This document shows positions 17,674-26,652 of a stretch of 64,000 nucleotides of DNA, piece by piece. The position numbers and the translations under genes were made by a program. The notes beneath the pieces were generated by a model. That model made no database searches and was not told the DNA's origin. It saw only the letters and a list, made by a program, of their open reading frames with translations. The DNA is from Ga0077555 sp041397775 (GTDB taxonomy: Bacteria; Pseudomonadota; Alphaproteobacteria; Rhizobiales; Hyphomicrobiaceae): assembly GCA_041397775.1 (NCBI GenBank), contig JAWKWB010000010.1, forward strand, positions 167,935-231,934. The letters run 5' to 3'. The stretch's first letter is position 1, and the number at the start of each line of letters is the position of its first letter.

Positions 17674-18519
17674 ATGAGTAGTTTTCTGTTCGTCCTGGTC
17701 CTGGGCGCCGCGCTCTGCCACGCCGCCTGGAACGCCGCACTCAAGGTGCGCGTCGATCCCGCGATCGCCATTACGCTGATCTCGGTCGCGGCGGGCATCA
17801 TCGCCGTCCCGGCCTTGCCGGCGTTCGGCTCACCGCATCCCGCATCCTGGCCCTATCTGGCGGCGTCGCTGGCGATCCATCTCTTCTATTACATCTGGCT
17901 CGCGGAGGCCTATCGCACGGCGGATCTGGGGCAGGTCTATCCCATCGCGCGCGGCTCGGCCCCGCTGATCACGGCCGCCGGCAGTTCGCTGATCTTCGGG
18001 GAACATCTGGTCGTCCTCGCCTGGCTCGGCATCGCACTGCTCACGATGGGTGTGATGCTGCTGTCGGTGCGGGGGGGCCGGCAAGGGGCCGTCTTCAACG
18101 GACGCGCCGTGGGCTTCGCGCTGGCGACCGCAGCGACGATCTCCGCCTATACGCTGGTCGATGGGCGTGGCGCACGGCTATCGCAAGGCGCGCACGCCTA
18201 CGCTGCGTGGCTCTTCGTCCTCGATGGCGTGATGATGGCCGTCTACGGCTGGGTGCGGCAACGCGAGGGCATCGCTGCCGTCCCCGCGAAGGCCTACGTC
18301 ATCCTGCTCGGCGGGGGCGCGCTGTCGCTCGCCTCCTACTGGATCGCCATCTGGGCGATGTCGCTCGCACCCGTGCCGCTCGTTGCCGCCGTACGCGAGA
18401 CGAGCGTGCTTTTTGCCGCTGTCATCGGCGTCGTCCTGCTGAAGGAGCCCTTGCTCGCGCCACGCATCCTGGCGGCCGTGCTCGTCGTCTGCGGACTGGC
18501 GCTGCTGCGGCTTGCCTGA
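17674..18519 (+). CDS. EamA/DMT-family transporter
   Basis: 281 aa with about ten hydrophobic segments in two EamA repeats (LGAALCHAAWNAALK opens the first; GRAVGFALATAATISAYTLVDG opens the second). By family it is an inner-membrane metabolite exporter or permease of unknown substrate. The start is set at ATG 17674 (MSSFLFVLVLG), since the upstream Arg-rich stretch from 17620 is not membrane-protein-like. It converges on the TPP enzyme with 16 bp between stops. Confidence 0.87.
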   Translation: MSSFLFVLVLGAALCHAAWNAALKVRVDPAIAITLISVAAGIIAVPALPAFGSPHPASWPYLAASLAIHLFYYIWLAEAYRTADLGQVYPIARGSAPLITAAGSSLIFGEHLVVLAWLGIALLTMGVMLLSVRGGRQGAVFNGRAVGFALATAATISAYTLVDGRGARLSQGAHAYAAWLFVLDGVMMAVYGWVRQREGIAAVPAKAYVILLGGGALSLASYWIAIWAMSLAPVPLVAAVRETSVLFAAVIGVVLLKEPLLAPRILAAVLVVCGLALLRLA

Positions 18520-18535
18520 GACGGTAGGCCGCGCC

Positions 18536-20206
18536 TCACCGCTTGAAGTGGATGAACTCCCAGGGCGAGGTTTCCGAACCCTCGGGTACGACCACTTCGA
18601 TAAGCATGGGAGCGTTCGCGCCGAGCGCCTCTTTCAGCACGGGCCGCAGTGCCTCCGGTGACGTGACGCGATGTCCGGCCACTCCGAAGGCGGCCGAAAG
18701 CGCCATCAGGTCGGGATTGCGCAACGCCGATCCGATGACGCGGTTGCCGAAGTTGACGCGCTGGTCGCGCATCACGTTGCCATAGGCGTTGTTGTTGAAG
18801 ACGATGGCCACGACGCCGATACCTTCCTGTGCCGCCGTCGCCATTTCCTGCACCGCGAACAGGAAGCCGCCATCGCCCGAGATCGACACCACGGCCCGGT
18901 CCGGGTGCGCGACCTTGACCCCGAGGCTCGATGCGTAGCCGAACCCGAGCGTTCCCTGATAGCCCTCCGAGACATAGGTGCGTGGCTCACGCACCTCGAA
19001 GCCGAAGTAGGAGGCGAACCCGGCCTGGCAGAGCTCCGGCACGAGGAACCCGTCGCGTGGCAGGCAGTCCCGGATGACGTCGAGGTAGGCGACCTGCGGC
19101 TGCACCGTCTCGATGGTCGCGCGCGCCGCCGTCTTTGCCGCGGCGATCTCGGCGCGTCGCGCCTGCGAGGCTTGAGGTGTGGGCGACGGACGCGCCTTGG
19201 CGATCTCTGTCGTGAGAGTGGCCACGGCCACCTTCGCATCGGCGACGATGCCCGCATGCGGCACCAGCCTGCGCATTTCCGCCGGGTCGATGTCGATCCG
19301 CACGAGATGCGGCGGCGCGGCGGGTCGGTCGATCATCGTCATCATGCCGGTCCAGCGCATGTACGGCATCTCGAGCCGCGAGCCGATGCCGATCAGCACG
19401 TCGACCTCCGGCCACATCTCGTGGGCCGTATAGGAGGAGACGCCGAGAGCGTGGTCCTCGGGCACGACACCGCGTCCGCCGCGGAAGGCGACCACCGGCG
19501 CATCGAGCAATTCTGCCAGCGCCCGCACTTGCGCGACGGCATGCTGCGCACCGCTGCCCGTCACGATCATCGGGCGCCGGGATCCCGCAATCAGGCGCAC
19601 TGCCGCATCGATTTCGGCGGGCGACGGCGGCGGTGCCGCGAGGGGCTCTGCGCCCGGCAGCGGAACCACCTGTCCGCTCGACGCCATCGTGTCCCACGCC
19701 ATTTCGACGGCCACGGGACCGGGGCGGCCCGACAGCATCTGCCGGAACGCCTCGTTGATGACGGCGGGTGCATCCGCCGGCCGCTCGATGCGCGCCGCCC
19801 ACTTGGTGAGCGTGCGCAGCGTACCGAGCTGATCGGGTAGCTCGTGCAGATGGCCGCGTCGCCGCTCGAGGAACTGCGACGGCACTTGTCCGGTGAGGCA
19901 CAGGACCGGCGCGTTGGTGCCGAGCGCTGTGCACAGCGCCGCCGTGGTGTTGAGCATGCCGGGCCCCGGGACCACGGCATAGACACCGGGTCGCCCGGTC
20001 GCACGCGCGTAGCCGAAGGCCATGTACCCGCAGGCCTGCTCGTGGCGTGCGCCCACCGTGCGCATCGTGCTGCTGCGCTGCTGCAAGGCATCGAAAAGGG
20101 GATACATCTGCGCACCGGGCAGGCCGAACACGGTATCGACCCCGTTCGCGGCCAGCGCCTCCACGATCGCCGTGCCACCCGTCATCATCGCGCCCGTGCC
20201 GGTCAT
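18536..20206 (-). CDS. Thiamine diphosphate-dependent enzyme, acetolactate synthase-like
   Basis: 556 aa with the three-domain TPP enzyme layout. The N-terminal pyrimidine-binding domain has VFGLPGAQMYPLFDAL and the catalytic glutamate in RHEQACGYMAFGYARATG. The central domain starts near residue 190. The C-terminal domain binds diphosphate-Mg through GDGGFLFAVQEM and FNNNAYGNV. It is related to the IlvB large subunit, but no small regulatory subunit neighbours it, so it is probably a catabolic or unassigned carboligase/decarboxylase. The start is ATG 20206, 8 bases after GGGGAGG; longer frames to 20272 are rejected. Confidence 0.87.
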   Translation of the reverse strand: MTGTGAMMTGGTAIVEALAANGVDTVFGLPGAQMYPLFDALQQRSSTMRTVGARHEQACGYMAFGYARATGRPGVYAVVPGPGMLNTTAALCTALGTNAPVLCLTGQVPSQFLERRRGHLHELPDQLGTLRTLTKWAARIERPADAPAVINEAFRQMLSGRPGPVAVEMAWDTMASSGQVVPLPGAEPLAAPPPSPAEIDAAVRLIAGSRRPMIVTGSGAQHAVAQVRALAELLDAPVVAFRGGRGVVPEDHALGVSSYTAHEMWPEVDVLIGIGSRLEMPYMRWTGMMTMIDRPAAPPHLVRIDIDPAEMRRLVPHAGIVADAKVAVATLTTEIAKARPSPTPQASQARRAEIAAAKTAARATIETVQPQVAYLDVIRDCLPRDGFLVPELCQAGFASYFGFEVREPRTYVSEGYQGTLGFGYASSLGVKVAHPDRAVVSISGDGGFLFAVQEMATAAQEGIGVVAIVFNNNAYGNVMRDQRVNFGNRVIGSALRNPDLMALSAAFGVAGHRVTSPEALRPVLKEALGANAPMLIEVVVPEGSETSPWEFIHFKR

Positions 20207-20292
20207 GCGTGCCGCCTCCCCGTTCCCTTCGTGGACCAATGCGCCTCCAGCCAGTCCCGGTGGCCCGACCACAAGGTCCGTCCCATTCTTCT

Positions 20293-20314
20293 GCGGACGT
20301 CCAATCTACCACAC
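20293..20314. repeat. Fragment of the 72-bp element
   Basis: GCGGACGTCCAATCTACCAC is one arm of the 72-bp element with two or three changes, in inverted orientation relative to copies 1 and 2. The other arm is not clearly preserved, so this is probably a decayed copy, in the divergent promoter region between the TPP enzyme and photolyase. Confidence 0.5.
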
Positions 20315-20446
20315 CAAAGGTTCTCGACGGGCTTGCGATCCGCCACATGAGCGTGGGCTCGAATTATCTTGAACTTTATGGGGGGCTCGCGCGTAAACAC
20401 AACCCGTGTCGGGAGAGCGGTGCCCGGGCGTGGAAGGAAAGTCTGC

Positions 20447-21877
20447 GTGACGACGATCGTCTGGTTCCGGCAGGATTTGCGAACGACCGACAACCCCGCG
20501 CTGGCCCACGCCGCCGCGCGCGGCAAGGTCCTGCCCGTCTACATCCTCGAGGATAGCCCACCCCCGCCCGGCCGCCGGCTCGGCGGGGCTTCGCGCTGGT
20601 GGCTGCATCACAGCCTGGCGGCTCTCCGCCGCGACGTGCCGGGCCTAGTGCTTCTGGCCGGAGACCCGCGCCGGGTGATCCCCGATCTCGTCGCTCAAAC
20701 CCGCGCATCATCCGTCGTTTGGAACCGCTGCTACGAGCCTCATGCCATCGCGCGCGATACCGAAATCAAGGCGGCGCTGGCAGCCGCAGGCATCGACGCG
20801 GCGAGCTTCAACGCCAGCCTGTTACACGAGCCGTGGGAGATCGAAACCGGCAGCGGCGGCCCCTTCAAGGTCTATACGCCCTTCTGGAAGGCGGCCCGGC
20901 AGAAACCGGTGCCCAAACCCTTGCCGGCACCAAGGCTCGCCCCGGTCACGGTCGAAGGCATGGGGCTCCCTCTTGCGGAACTGGCGTTGACGCCCGCGAA
21001 ACCTGATTGGGCGGCCGGATGGCAGGCGATATGGTCGCCCGGCGAGGCCGGTGCGCAGGCCCGCCTCGATGCGTTCCTGAAGGCCGGGCTCTCCGGTTAC
21101 GGCGAACGGCGCAACCGGCCCGACCTGCCGCATGTCTCGCGTCTGTCGCCGCACCTGCATTTCGGCGAGATCTCGCCGCGCCTCGTCTGGCATCGCACTG
21201 AAGCGCTGGCCGCAAGTGAACCTTCCCTCGCCGGGGACGCCGCGAAATTCCTGTCCGAGGTCGGCTGGCGCGAGTTCGCCTATCACCTCCTCTACCACTT
21301 CCCGACGCTCCCCGACCGCAACTGGAAGCCGGCCTTCGACGCCTATCCCTGGGTCGACGATCCGAAAGCGCTCGTCGCCTGGCAGCGCGGGCGTACGGGG
21401 TATCCCATGGTCGACGCCGGTATGCGCGAGCTATGGGCCACCGGCTATATGCACAACCGCGTGCGCATGATCGCGGCGAGCTTCCTCGTCAAGCATCTGC
21501 GCATCGACTGGCGGCACGGCGAGCGCTGGTTCTGGGAAACGCTCCTCGACGCAGACCTCGCCAACAATGCCGCAGGCTGGCAGTGGGTTGCGGGAAGCGG
21601 CGCGGATGCCGCCCCCTACTTCCGCATCTTCAATCCCATCGAGCAGGGCCGAAAATTCGATCCCACTGGCAATTACGTCCGCCGCTGGTGCCCCGAGCTG
21701 GCGCGCTTGCCCGACGCGGTTCTCCATGCCCCGTTCGCGGCGCCGGCGGAGGTGCTTGCGGCCGCCGGCGTGACATTGGGTGACGTCTATCCCCACCCCA
21801 TCGTCGATCATCAGACCGCACGGCGTGCCGCTCTGGCAGGCTACGAGGCTGTAAAAGAGGCGCGCTCCGAACACTGA
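20447..21877 (+). CDS. phrB: Deoxyribodipyrimidine photolyase (class I)
   Basis: 476 aa flavoprotein that splits cyclobutane pyrimidine dimers with blue light. The photolyase N-terminal antenna domain starts TTIVWFRQDLRTTDNPAL. The FAD domain has RTGYPMVDAGMRELWATGYMHNR and, near the end, WRHGERWFWETLLDADLANN and AAGWQWVAGSGADAAPYFRI (tryptophans of the electron chain and the Asn of the FAD site). The start is GTG 20447, eight bases after AAGGAAA, exactly at the conserved N-terminus; the open frame goes back to an ATG at 20369 through non-conserved sequence. Confidence 0.93.
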   Translation: MTTIVWFRQDLRTTDNPALAHAAARGKVLPVYILEDSPPPPGRRLGGASRWWLHHSLAALRRDVPGLVLLAGDPRRVIPDLVAQTRASSVVWNRCYEPHAIARDTEIKAALAAAGIDAASFNASLLHEPWEIETGSGGPFKVYTPFWKAARQKPVPKPLPAPRLAPVTVEGMGLPLAELALTPAKPDWAAGWQAIWSPGEAGAQARLDAFLKAGLSGYGERRNRPDLPHVSRLSPHLHFGEISPRLVWHRTEALAASEPSLAGDAAKFLSEVGWREFAYHLLYHFPTLPDRNWKPAFDAYPWVDDPKALVAWQRGRTGYPMVDAGMRELWATGYMHNRVRMIAASFLVKHLRIDWRHGERWFWETLLDADLANNAAGWQWVAGSGADAAPYFRIFNPIEQGRKFDPTGNYVRRWCPELARLPDAVLHAPFAAPAEVLAAAGVTLGDVYPHPIVDHQTARRAALAGYEAVKEARSEH

Positions 21878-21907
21878 ATGGCGCCAGAAATTTCAACCGC
21901 ACCAATC

Positions 21908-21924
21908 TGCACGAATTTCATGCA
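21908..21924. promoter_or_regulatory. Candidate NtrC-binding site upstream of glnK
   Basis: TGCACGAATTTCATGCA is a 17-bp near-palindrome matching the spacing of the NtrC consensus TGCACC-N5-GGTGCA. A weaker overlapping second site (TGCACATCATCGTACA) follows. It is about 125 bp upstream of the candidate sigma-54 promoter, a usual enhancer distance. Confidence 0.45.
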
Positions 21925-22039
21925 CATCATCGTACAGGCAGGAGTAATTGCCTGACAATCAGGCGACGATCTTCGGCTCCCCGCGAGGGCAATAAATTTT
22001 ACCGAATAAAATCAGCCATATAGCCGGCGCCATTCGAGT

Positions 22040-22054
22040 TGGCATGGGACTTGA
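22040..22054 (+). promoter_or_regulatory. Candidate sigma-54 promoter of glnK-amtB
   Basis: TGGCATGGGACTTGA fits TGGCACG-N4-TTGC at 9 of 11 informative positions; the final C is A. It lies about 85 bp before the glnK start and downstream of an NtrC-like site, which agrees with nitrogen-limitation control known for glnK-amtB. Confidence 0.5.
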
Positions 22055-22138
22055 CTCTGTCTTAACCAACCTGCCCCGCGGCAGGCCCAGGCGGCGCGTG
22101 CCGTCACGAACGGTAAGACGAGGAACCGGGGACCCAAA

Positions 22139-22477
22139 ATGAAGCTGATCACAGCCATCATCAAACCCTTCAAGCTCGAGGAGGTCCGCGGCGCGCTGAC
22201 CGACCTCGGGCTGCAAGGCATGACGGTAACCGAGGTCAAGGGATATGGCCGCCAGAAGGGCCACACCGAAATCTATCGCGGTGCCGAGTACGCGGTGAGC
22301 TTCCTGCCGAAGGTGAAGATCGAGGTGGTCGTCACATCGGCCGAAGTCGACAAGACGATCGAGGCAATCGCCCGCGTCGCCAAGACCGGCCAGATCGGCG
22401 ACGGCAAGATCTTCGTCTCGCCGATCGATCACACGGTCCGCATCCGCACCGGTGAAACCGACGATAGCGCGCTCTGA
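22139..22477 (+). CDS. glnK: PII nitrogen regulatory protein GlnK
   Basis: 112 aa, the full length of the family. The T-loop carries the uridylylation tyrosine in YRGAEYAVSFLPK (Tyr51), and the C-terminal signature TGQIGDGKIFVSPID is complete. It senses ATP, ADP and 2-oxoglutarate and blocks AmtB when nitrogen is sufficient. The linkage to amtB (58 bp downstream) supports GlnK rather than GlnB. Confidence 0.95.
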   Translation: MKLITAIIKPFKLEEVRGALTDLGLQGMTVTEVKGYGRQKGHTEIYRGAEYAVSFLPKVKIEVVVTSAEVDKTIEAIARVAKTGQIGDGKIFVSPIDHTVRIRTGETDDSAL

Positions 22478-22535
22478 GGCGCGATCTATTGCCGCCGCGT
22501 TCCGATTACCTGGTCAACTCAAGGAAAAGCAGAAC

Positions 22536-24008
22536 ATGACTTCGAGCCTCGTGTCACGCCGTCTCGGCGCGGCTGCCCTGGCCGTTGCCTTCGCGGCAGC
22601 CGTCGCAGGCCCCGCGTTCGCGGCCGGTCCAGTGCCGAACAAAGGCGACACCGCCTTCATGATGTCCTCGACGGTGCTCGTCCTGTTGATGACGATCCCG
22701 GGCCTGGCGCTGTTCTACGGTGGCCTCGTGCGCACCAAGAACATGCTGTCGCTGCTCATGCAGGTGTTCGCGATCGTCTCGCTCGTCTGCATCGTCTGGG
22801 TCGTCTACGGCTACAGCATGGCCTTCACGGGCGGCGGCAGCCTGAACGACTGGGTGGGCGGCTTCGACAAGGCCTTCCTCAAGGGCGTCACGGCGGAATC
22901 GACGGCGGCCACGTTCTCCAACGGCGTCGTGATCCCCGAGTACGTCTACATCGCCTTCCAGATGACGTTCGCCTGCATCACGCCGGCGCTCATCGTCGGC
23001 GCCTTCGCCGAGCGCATCCGCTTTCCCGCGCTGATGCTGTTCGTGCTGCTGTGGGTGACGTTCGTCTATTTCCCCATCGCGCACATGGTCTGGTACTGGG
23101 CCGGCCCCGATGCGATCGCGGATGCCGCCAAGAAGGTCGCCGCCGCCACGGGTGACGCCAAGAAGGCCGCCGAGGCAGCGCTTGCCGCCGTGCAGGCCGA
23201 TGCGGGCGCCATCTACAAGTGGGGCGCGCTGGACTTCGCCGGTGGCACCGTCGTGCACATCAACGCCGGCATCGCGGGCCTCGTCGGTGCGCTGATCCTG
23301 GGTCCCCGCGTCGGCTTCGGCCGCGAGTCGATGGCGCCGCACTCCCTGACCATGACGATGATCGGCGCCTCGCTGCTGTGGGTCGGCTGGTTCGGCTTCA
23401 ACGCCGGCTCCAACCTGGAAGCCAACGGCACCGCTGCGCTGGCCATGATGAACACCTTCGTCGCCACCGCTGCCGCCGGCCTCGCGTGGATGCTCGCGGA
23501 GTGGATGGCCAAGGGCAAGCCCTCGCTCCTGGGCCTCGTCTCGGGTGCCGTCGCAGGTCTCGTCGCCGTGACGCCCGCTTCCGGCTTCGCTGGACCGATG
23601 GGCTCCATCGTCCTCGGCCTCGCCGCCGGCGTGGTGTGCTTCATCTTCTGCACCGGCATCAAGAATGCGGCCGGCTATGACGACAGCCTCGACGTCTTCG
23701 GCATCCACTGCGTCGGCGGCATCCTCGGCGCCATCGCCACGGGCATCCTGGTCGCCCCGGCGCTGGGCGGCACCGGCCTTGCCGACTATGCGGCCAAGCC
23801 TGGAGAGATGGTGGCCGGCGAGTACGTCATGGCGGTCCAGGTCATGGCGCAGCTCAAGGCGGTCGGCCTGACGATCGTGTGGTCCGCGGTGATCTCTGCG
23901 ATCCTCTACAAGGTCGTCGACGTGATCCTCGGTCTGCGCCCAGAAGAGCAGCGCGAGCGCGAAGGCCTCGATCTCACCGAGCACGGCGAGCGCGCCTACA
24001 ACTACTGA
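22536..24008 (+). CDS. amtB: Ammonium transporter AmtB
   Basis: 490 aa. A cleavable signal (AVAGPAFA) is followed by eleven hydrophobic segments. GGLVRTKNMLSLLMQV, the FAGGTVVHINAGIAGLVGA histidine motif and FGIHCVGGILGAIATG with the second pore histidine identify the Amt/Rh family. About 40 residues (AAKKVAAATGDAKKAAEAAL) form a periplasmic or loop insertion. The start is ATG 22536, preceded by AAGGAAAAGC. It is co-transcribed with glnK. Confidence 0.95.
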   Translation: MTSSLVSRRLGAAALAVAFAAAVAGPAFAAGPVPNKGDTAFMMSSTVLVLLMTIPGLALFYGGLVRTKNMLSLLMQVFAIVSLVCIVWVVYGYSMAFTGGGSLNDWVGGFDKAFLKGVTAESTAATFSNGVVIPEYVYIAFQMTFACITPALIVGAFAERIRFPALMLFVLLWVTFVYFPIAHMVWYWAGPDAIADAAKKVAAATGDAKKAAEAALAAVQADAGAIYKWGALDFAGGTVVHINAGIAGLVGALILGPRVGFGRESMAPHSLTMTMIGASLLWVGWFGFNAGSNLEANGTAALAMMNTFVATAAAGLAWMLAEWMAKGKPSLLGLVSGAVAGLVAVTPASGFAGPMGSIVLGLAAGVVCFIFCTGIKNAAGYDDSLDVFGIHCVGGILGAIATGILVAPALGGTGLADYAAKPGEMVAGEYVMAVQVMAQLKAVGLTIVWSAVISAILYKVVDVILGLRPEEQREREGLDLTEHGERAYNY

Positions 24009-24018
24009 GCTCCTGGCA

Positions 24019-24048
24019 GGCGGGCGGTCAACTAGTGTCGCGCCCGCC
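24019..24048 (+). terminator. Hairpin after amtB
   Basis: GGCGGGCG pairs with CGCCCGCC across a 14-nt loop, 11 bp after the amtB stop. A second hairpin follows at 24057-24079. Confidence 0.6.
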
Positions 24049-24056
24049 TCACGAGA

Positions 24057-24079
24057 GGCCACCATCCTCGCTGGTGGCC
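24057..24079 (+). terminator. Second hairpin after amtB
   Basis: GGCCACCA pairs with TGGTGGCC across a 7-nt loop. Together with the preceding hairpin it probably ends the glnK-amtB transcript before the enolase-superfamily gene. Confidence 0.5.
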
Positions 24080-24145
24080 AGGCGACGGGCATGGCATCTT
24101 GCCGGCCCGTCGCTTTCCTTTTTCACGAACCGCGCGAGGCACCCC

Positions 24146-25258
24146 ATGACCGATACGACCATCACCGGCATCAAGACCACACTGCTGCGCGTGCCGTGGA
24201 CCACCGAGCCGCCGCCGAACGGCATCATGCCGGCCGACGACCGTCTCTATCTGCGCCTCGAGGTGATGACGAAGGGCGGCATCTCCGGCATGGGCTACCT
24301 GCAGCCGCTGCGCGGGGGATTGCAGACCCTCGACGCCTGCCTCCACGAGATGATGGCGCCGCTGATCATCGGCCGCGACGCCACCGAGATCGAAGGCATC
24401 TGGCAGACCCTCTGGAAGGGCACCTACTGGATGGGGCGCATGGGCGTCGCCGTCTTCGCGCTCTCCGCCATCGACATCGCGTTGTGGGATATCGTCGGCA
24501 AGCGCGCCGGCCTGCCGCTCTATCGCCTGTGGGGCAAGTCGCGTGGCGAGGTGGAGGCCTACGGCTCGGGCTGCTGGCGTGGGCTCGGCGGCGACGGCAT
24601 GATCGAGCGCGCCAAGCGTTTCACCGGCATGGGGCTGAAGGCGATCAAGATGCAGGTCGCCCACATCCGGCCGTGGCGCGAAGACGTGCGCAACGTCCAG
24701 GCCATGCGCGAGGCCATGGGCGAGAACATCGAGATCATGATCGACGTCAACATGGGCTGGACGGCCGATGTCGCGATCCAGGCGGGCCGGTACTTCGACG
24801 AGTGCGACGTCTACTGGCTGGAAGAGCCCGTGGTATGCGAGGATTTCGACGGTTACCGCCGCGTCGCGCAGCATCTGAAAACCCGCATCGTCGGCGGCGA
24901 GACGCATTTCACCCGCTACGACATGCGGCCCTTCTTCCTCGAGCCCTCGACGCCCATCCTGCAGCCCGACATGATGCGCGGCGGCCTGACGGAGTTGCGC
25001 AAGATCGCCGCCGTCGCCGAGACCTGGGGTATCACCATCGCCCCGCATCTCTTCCACGAGATCATGGTGCACGTGCTCTGCTCGATCCCGAACGCCAGCT
25101 ATGCCGAGTACATGGACTGGAACGACGACATCTGGGATCGCTCGCATCTGCCGGTGAACGGCATGGTGCGGCCCTCCGAAACACCGGGCCACGGCGTCGA
25201 GTTCCACCCCGATCTGCTCAAGAGCTGTCGTGTCGGTGGCCGCGAGACGCTCGCATAG
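24146..25258 (+). CDS. Mandelate racemase/muconate lactonizing enzyme family protein
   Basis: 370 aa enolase-superfamily enzyme. The capping domain is residues 1 to about 125, followed by a TIM barrel. Barrel strand 2 has KAIKMQV (catalytic lysine), the metal ligands are in MIDVNMGWT, WLEEPVV and VGGETHFTR, and a late histidine is in APHLFHEIM. These indicate Mg-dependent alpha-proton abstraction from a carboxylate, as in sugar-acid dehydratases or racemases; the substrate is not readable. The start is ATG 24146 (MTDTTITGIK); the frame upstream runs through the amtB 3' end and terminator hairpins and is not coding. It ends just before a repeat/IS region. Confidence 0.88.
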   Translation: MTDTTITGIKTTLLRVPWTTEPPPNGIMPADDRLYLRLEVMTKGGISGMGYLQPLRGGLQTLDACLHEMMAPLIIGRDATEIEGIWQTLWKGTYWMGRMGVAVFALSAIDIALWDIVGKRAGLPLYRLWGKSRGEVEAYGSGCWRGLGGDGMIERAKRFTGMGLKAIKMQVAHIRPWREDVRNVQAMREAMGENIEIMIDVNMGWTADVAIQAGRYFDECDVYWLEEPVVCEDFDGYRRVAQHLKTRIVGGETHFTRYDMRPFFLEPSTPILQPDMMRGGLTELRKIAAVAETWGITIAPHLFHEIMVHVLCSIPNASYAEYMDWNDDIWDRSHLPVNGMVRPSETPGHGVEFHPDLLKSCRVGGRETLA

Positions 25259-25281
25259 GCGCCCGCCAGGAGCAGGCGACA

Positions 25282-25440
25282 GAGTTGTTCGTCATAGCCG
25301 GCGCAGATCACTCTGGTCTCACCTCTCCCACGCTTCCCACCCTCTCCGGTTCCCCGGCCGAGCGGATGGGCGAGAGCCCGGCCGCGCCGAGCCGGGGTCT
25401 TTCCCGGTGCCGTCGAGCACCGCGCCGCCACGATGCTCGA
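25282..25440. repeat. Single inverted copy of the 178-bp repeat with its flank
   Basis: GTTGTTCGTCATAGCCGGC, then GGTTCCCCGGCCGAGCGG and GAGCCGGGGTCTTTCCCGGTG, is the reverse complement order of the end of the tandem array at 2298-2495, including the flanking CGTCATAGCCGGC. The spacer between flank and core differs in sequence. This shows the array unit is a dispersed element with defined edges. Confidence 0.8.
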
Positions 25441-25527
25441 CCACGGCACGGCGGCCACACGCTGCTGCGCCCGTCGTGGCCCTCACCGCGAAAGGCCCCT
25501 GTCTGTCCGCGATGATGCATATTGAGT

Positions 25528-25650
25528 GCGGGCAGGAGCCCGAAAGGTCCCCGGTGACAAGATGATCCCGGTGTCCGGCATGGGGCCCTGCCCGCTTTGA
25601 CGACCCATCCTGAACAGTTGCACGGGGCCGTTGCTGCGGACCCCGCATGA
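25528..25650 (+). ncRNA. Candidate IS110 bridge RNA (seekRNA) region
   Basis: The leader before the transposase folds into an outer hairpin, GCGGGCAGG (25528-25536) with CCTGCCCGC (25587-25595), enclosing near-repeats CCCCGGTGAC and TCCCGGTGTC. A second hairpin, CGGGG...CCCCG, spans 25623-25645. IS110-group elements are known to encode a guide RNA in the non-coding end upstream of the transposase. Position and structure fit, but the guide pairing cannot be tested without the donor site. Confidence 0.4.
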
Positions 25651-25665
25651 CAAGGACAGGCTCCC

Positions 25666-26592
25666 ATGACCTTGCATCAGAACTGCGTTGGCGTCGATAT
25701 CTGCAAAGACTGGCTCGATATCGTTGCCACTCGAAACGGCCAACATCGGCGAATTGCCAATAGCCCGGCCGCAATCAAGCAGTTGATCGCCGAGTGCGCC
25801 GATGCTTTCGTCGTCTTCGAGGCCACCAGTGGCTGCGACAGCGCCCTGCGCAAAGCGCTTGCCGCCGCAGGCATCCCGTTTGCGCGTGTCAATCCCCGCC
25901 GTGCCCGCGAGTTCGCCCGCGCAGCAGGCTTTCTCGCCAAGACCGATAAAGTCGATGCCTGTGCGCTCGCGGAAATGGGCTGCAGGCTCGATCTGCAGGC
26001 GAGCGTCGAAACCACACCAGAACGCCGAGAACTCGCCGAGTTGATCGCTCGCCGAGACCAGATCGTCGGCGATATCGTGCGCGAGAAGAACAGGCTCGAG
26101 CAGGTTGCCGCCCTAGCCGTGCGCCGCGACATTCAAAGCCACGTCCGGCTGCTCGAGCGTCGCCGCGACAAGATCGATGCCGGAATTGCCGCATTGATCG
26201 CGCGCCATCGGGAGCTCAAAACTGCCGACGCGCGCCTGCGTGAAATACCCGGCGTCGGCCCCGTCGTCGCGGCAACCCTCCTGGCCGAACTGCCGGAACT
26301 GGGCCAACGCGACCGCCGTGCCATCGCGGCGCTGGCGGGTCTCGCCCCGCTTGCCAGCGACAGCGGCAGGCACCGTGGCAGGCGCCGGATCTGGGGGGGC
26401 CGCCGCAAGGTCCGTCGCGCGCTCTACATCGCCGCCATGCACGCTTCGCGACGCGTGCCGAGCTGGAGCGAAATGCGGGCCCGGATGAGCGCGGCTGGCA
26501 AGGCGACCAAGACCATCCTGATCGCCATCGCACGTAAGCTACTCGTCGCCATAAACGCCATGTTCCGCGACAACGTCGCATTCGCCCCCTGA
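25666..26592 (+). CDS. IS110-family transposase/recombinase
   Basis: 308 aa. The N-terminal DEDD (RuvC-like) domain shows VGVDICKDWLDI near residue 9 (Asp), VFEATSGCD (Glu) and KTDKVDACALAEMG (two Asp). A coiled central region follows, and the C-terminal Tnp domain has LREIPGVGPVVAATLLAELP and AGLAPLASDSGRHRGRR, which holds the conserved serine. All expected catalytic residues are present and the frame is intact, so the element could be active. AAGGACAGG precedes ATG 25666. Confidence 0.93.
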   Translation: MTLHQNCVGVDICKDWLDIVATRNGQHRRIANSPAAIKQLIAECADAFVVFEATSGCDSALRKALAAAGIPFARVNPRRAREFARAAGFLAKTDKVDACALAEMGCRLDLQASVETTPERRELAELIARRDQIVGDIVREKNRLEQVAALAVRRDIQSHVRLLERRRDKIDAGIAALIARHRELKTADARLREIPGVGPVVAATLLAELPELGQRDRRAIAALAGLAPLASDSGRHRGRRRIWGGRRKVRRALYIAAMHASRRVPSWSEMRARMSAAGKATKTILIAIARKLLVAINAMFRDNVAFAP

Positions 26593-26593
26593 A

Positions 26594-26652
26594 CCATCCC
26601 CTCGGAGCCGCCGTCGCTTGCCTCGACCCGCGACGGCGGGCCGAGGGGATGG
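26594..26652. terminator. Large hairpin after the IS110 transposase
   Basis: CCATCCCCTCGG (26594-26605) pairs with CCGAGGGGATGG (26641-26652), with a second inner stem CCGCCGTCGC/GCGACGGCGG. It begins 2 bp after the stop codon and probably ends transcription or marks the element's right side. The following 130 bp to 26782 hold nothing recognised. Confidence 0.6.
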
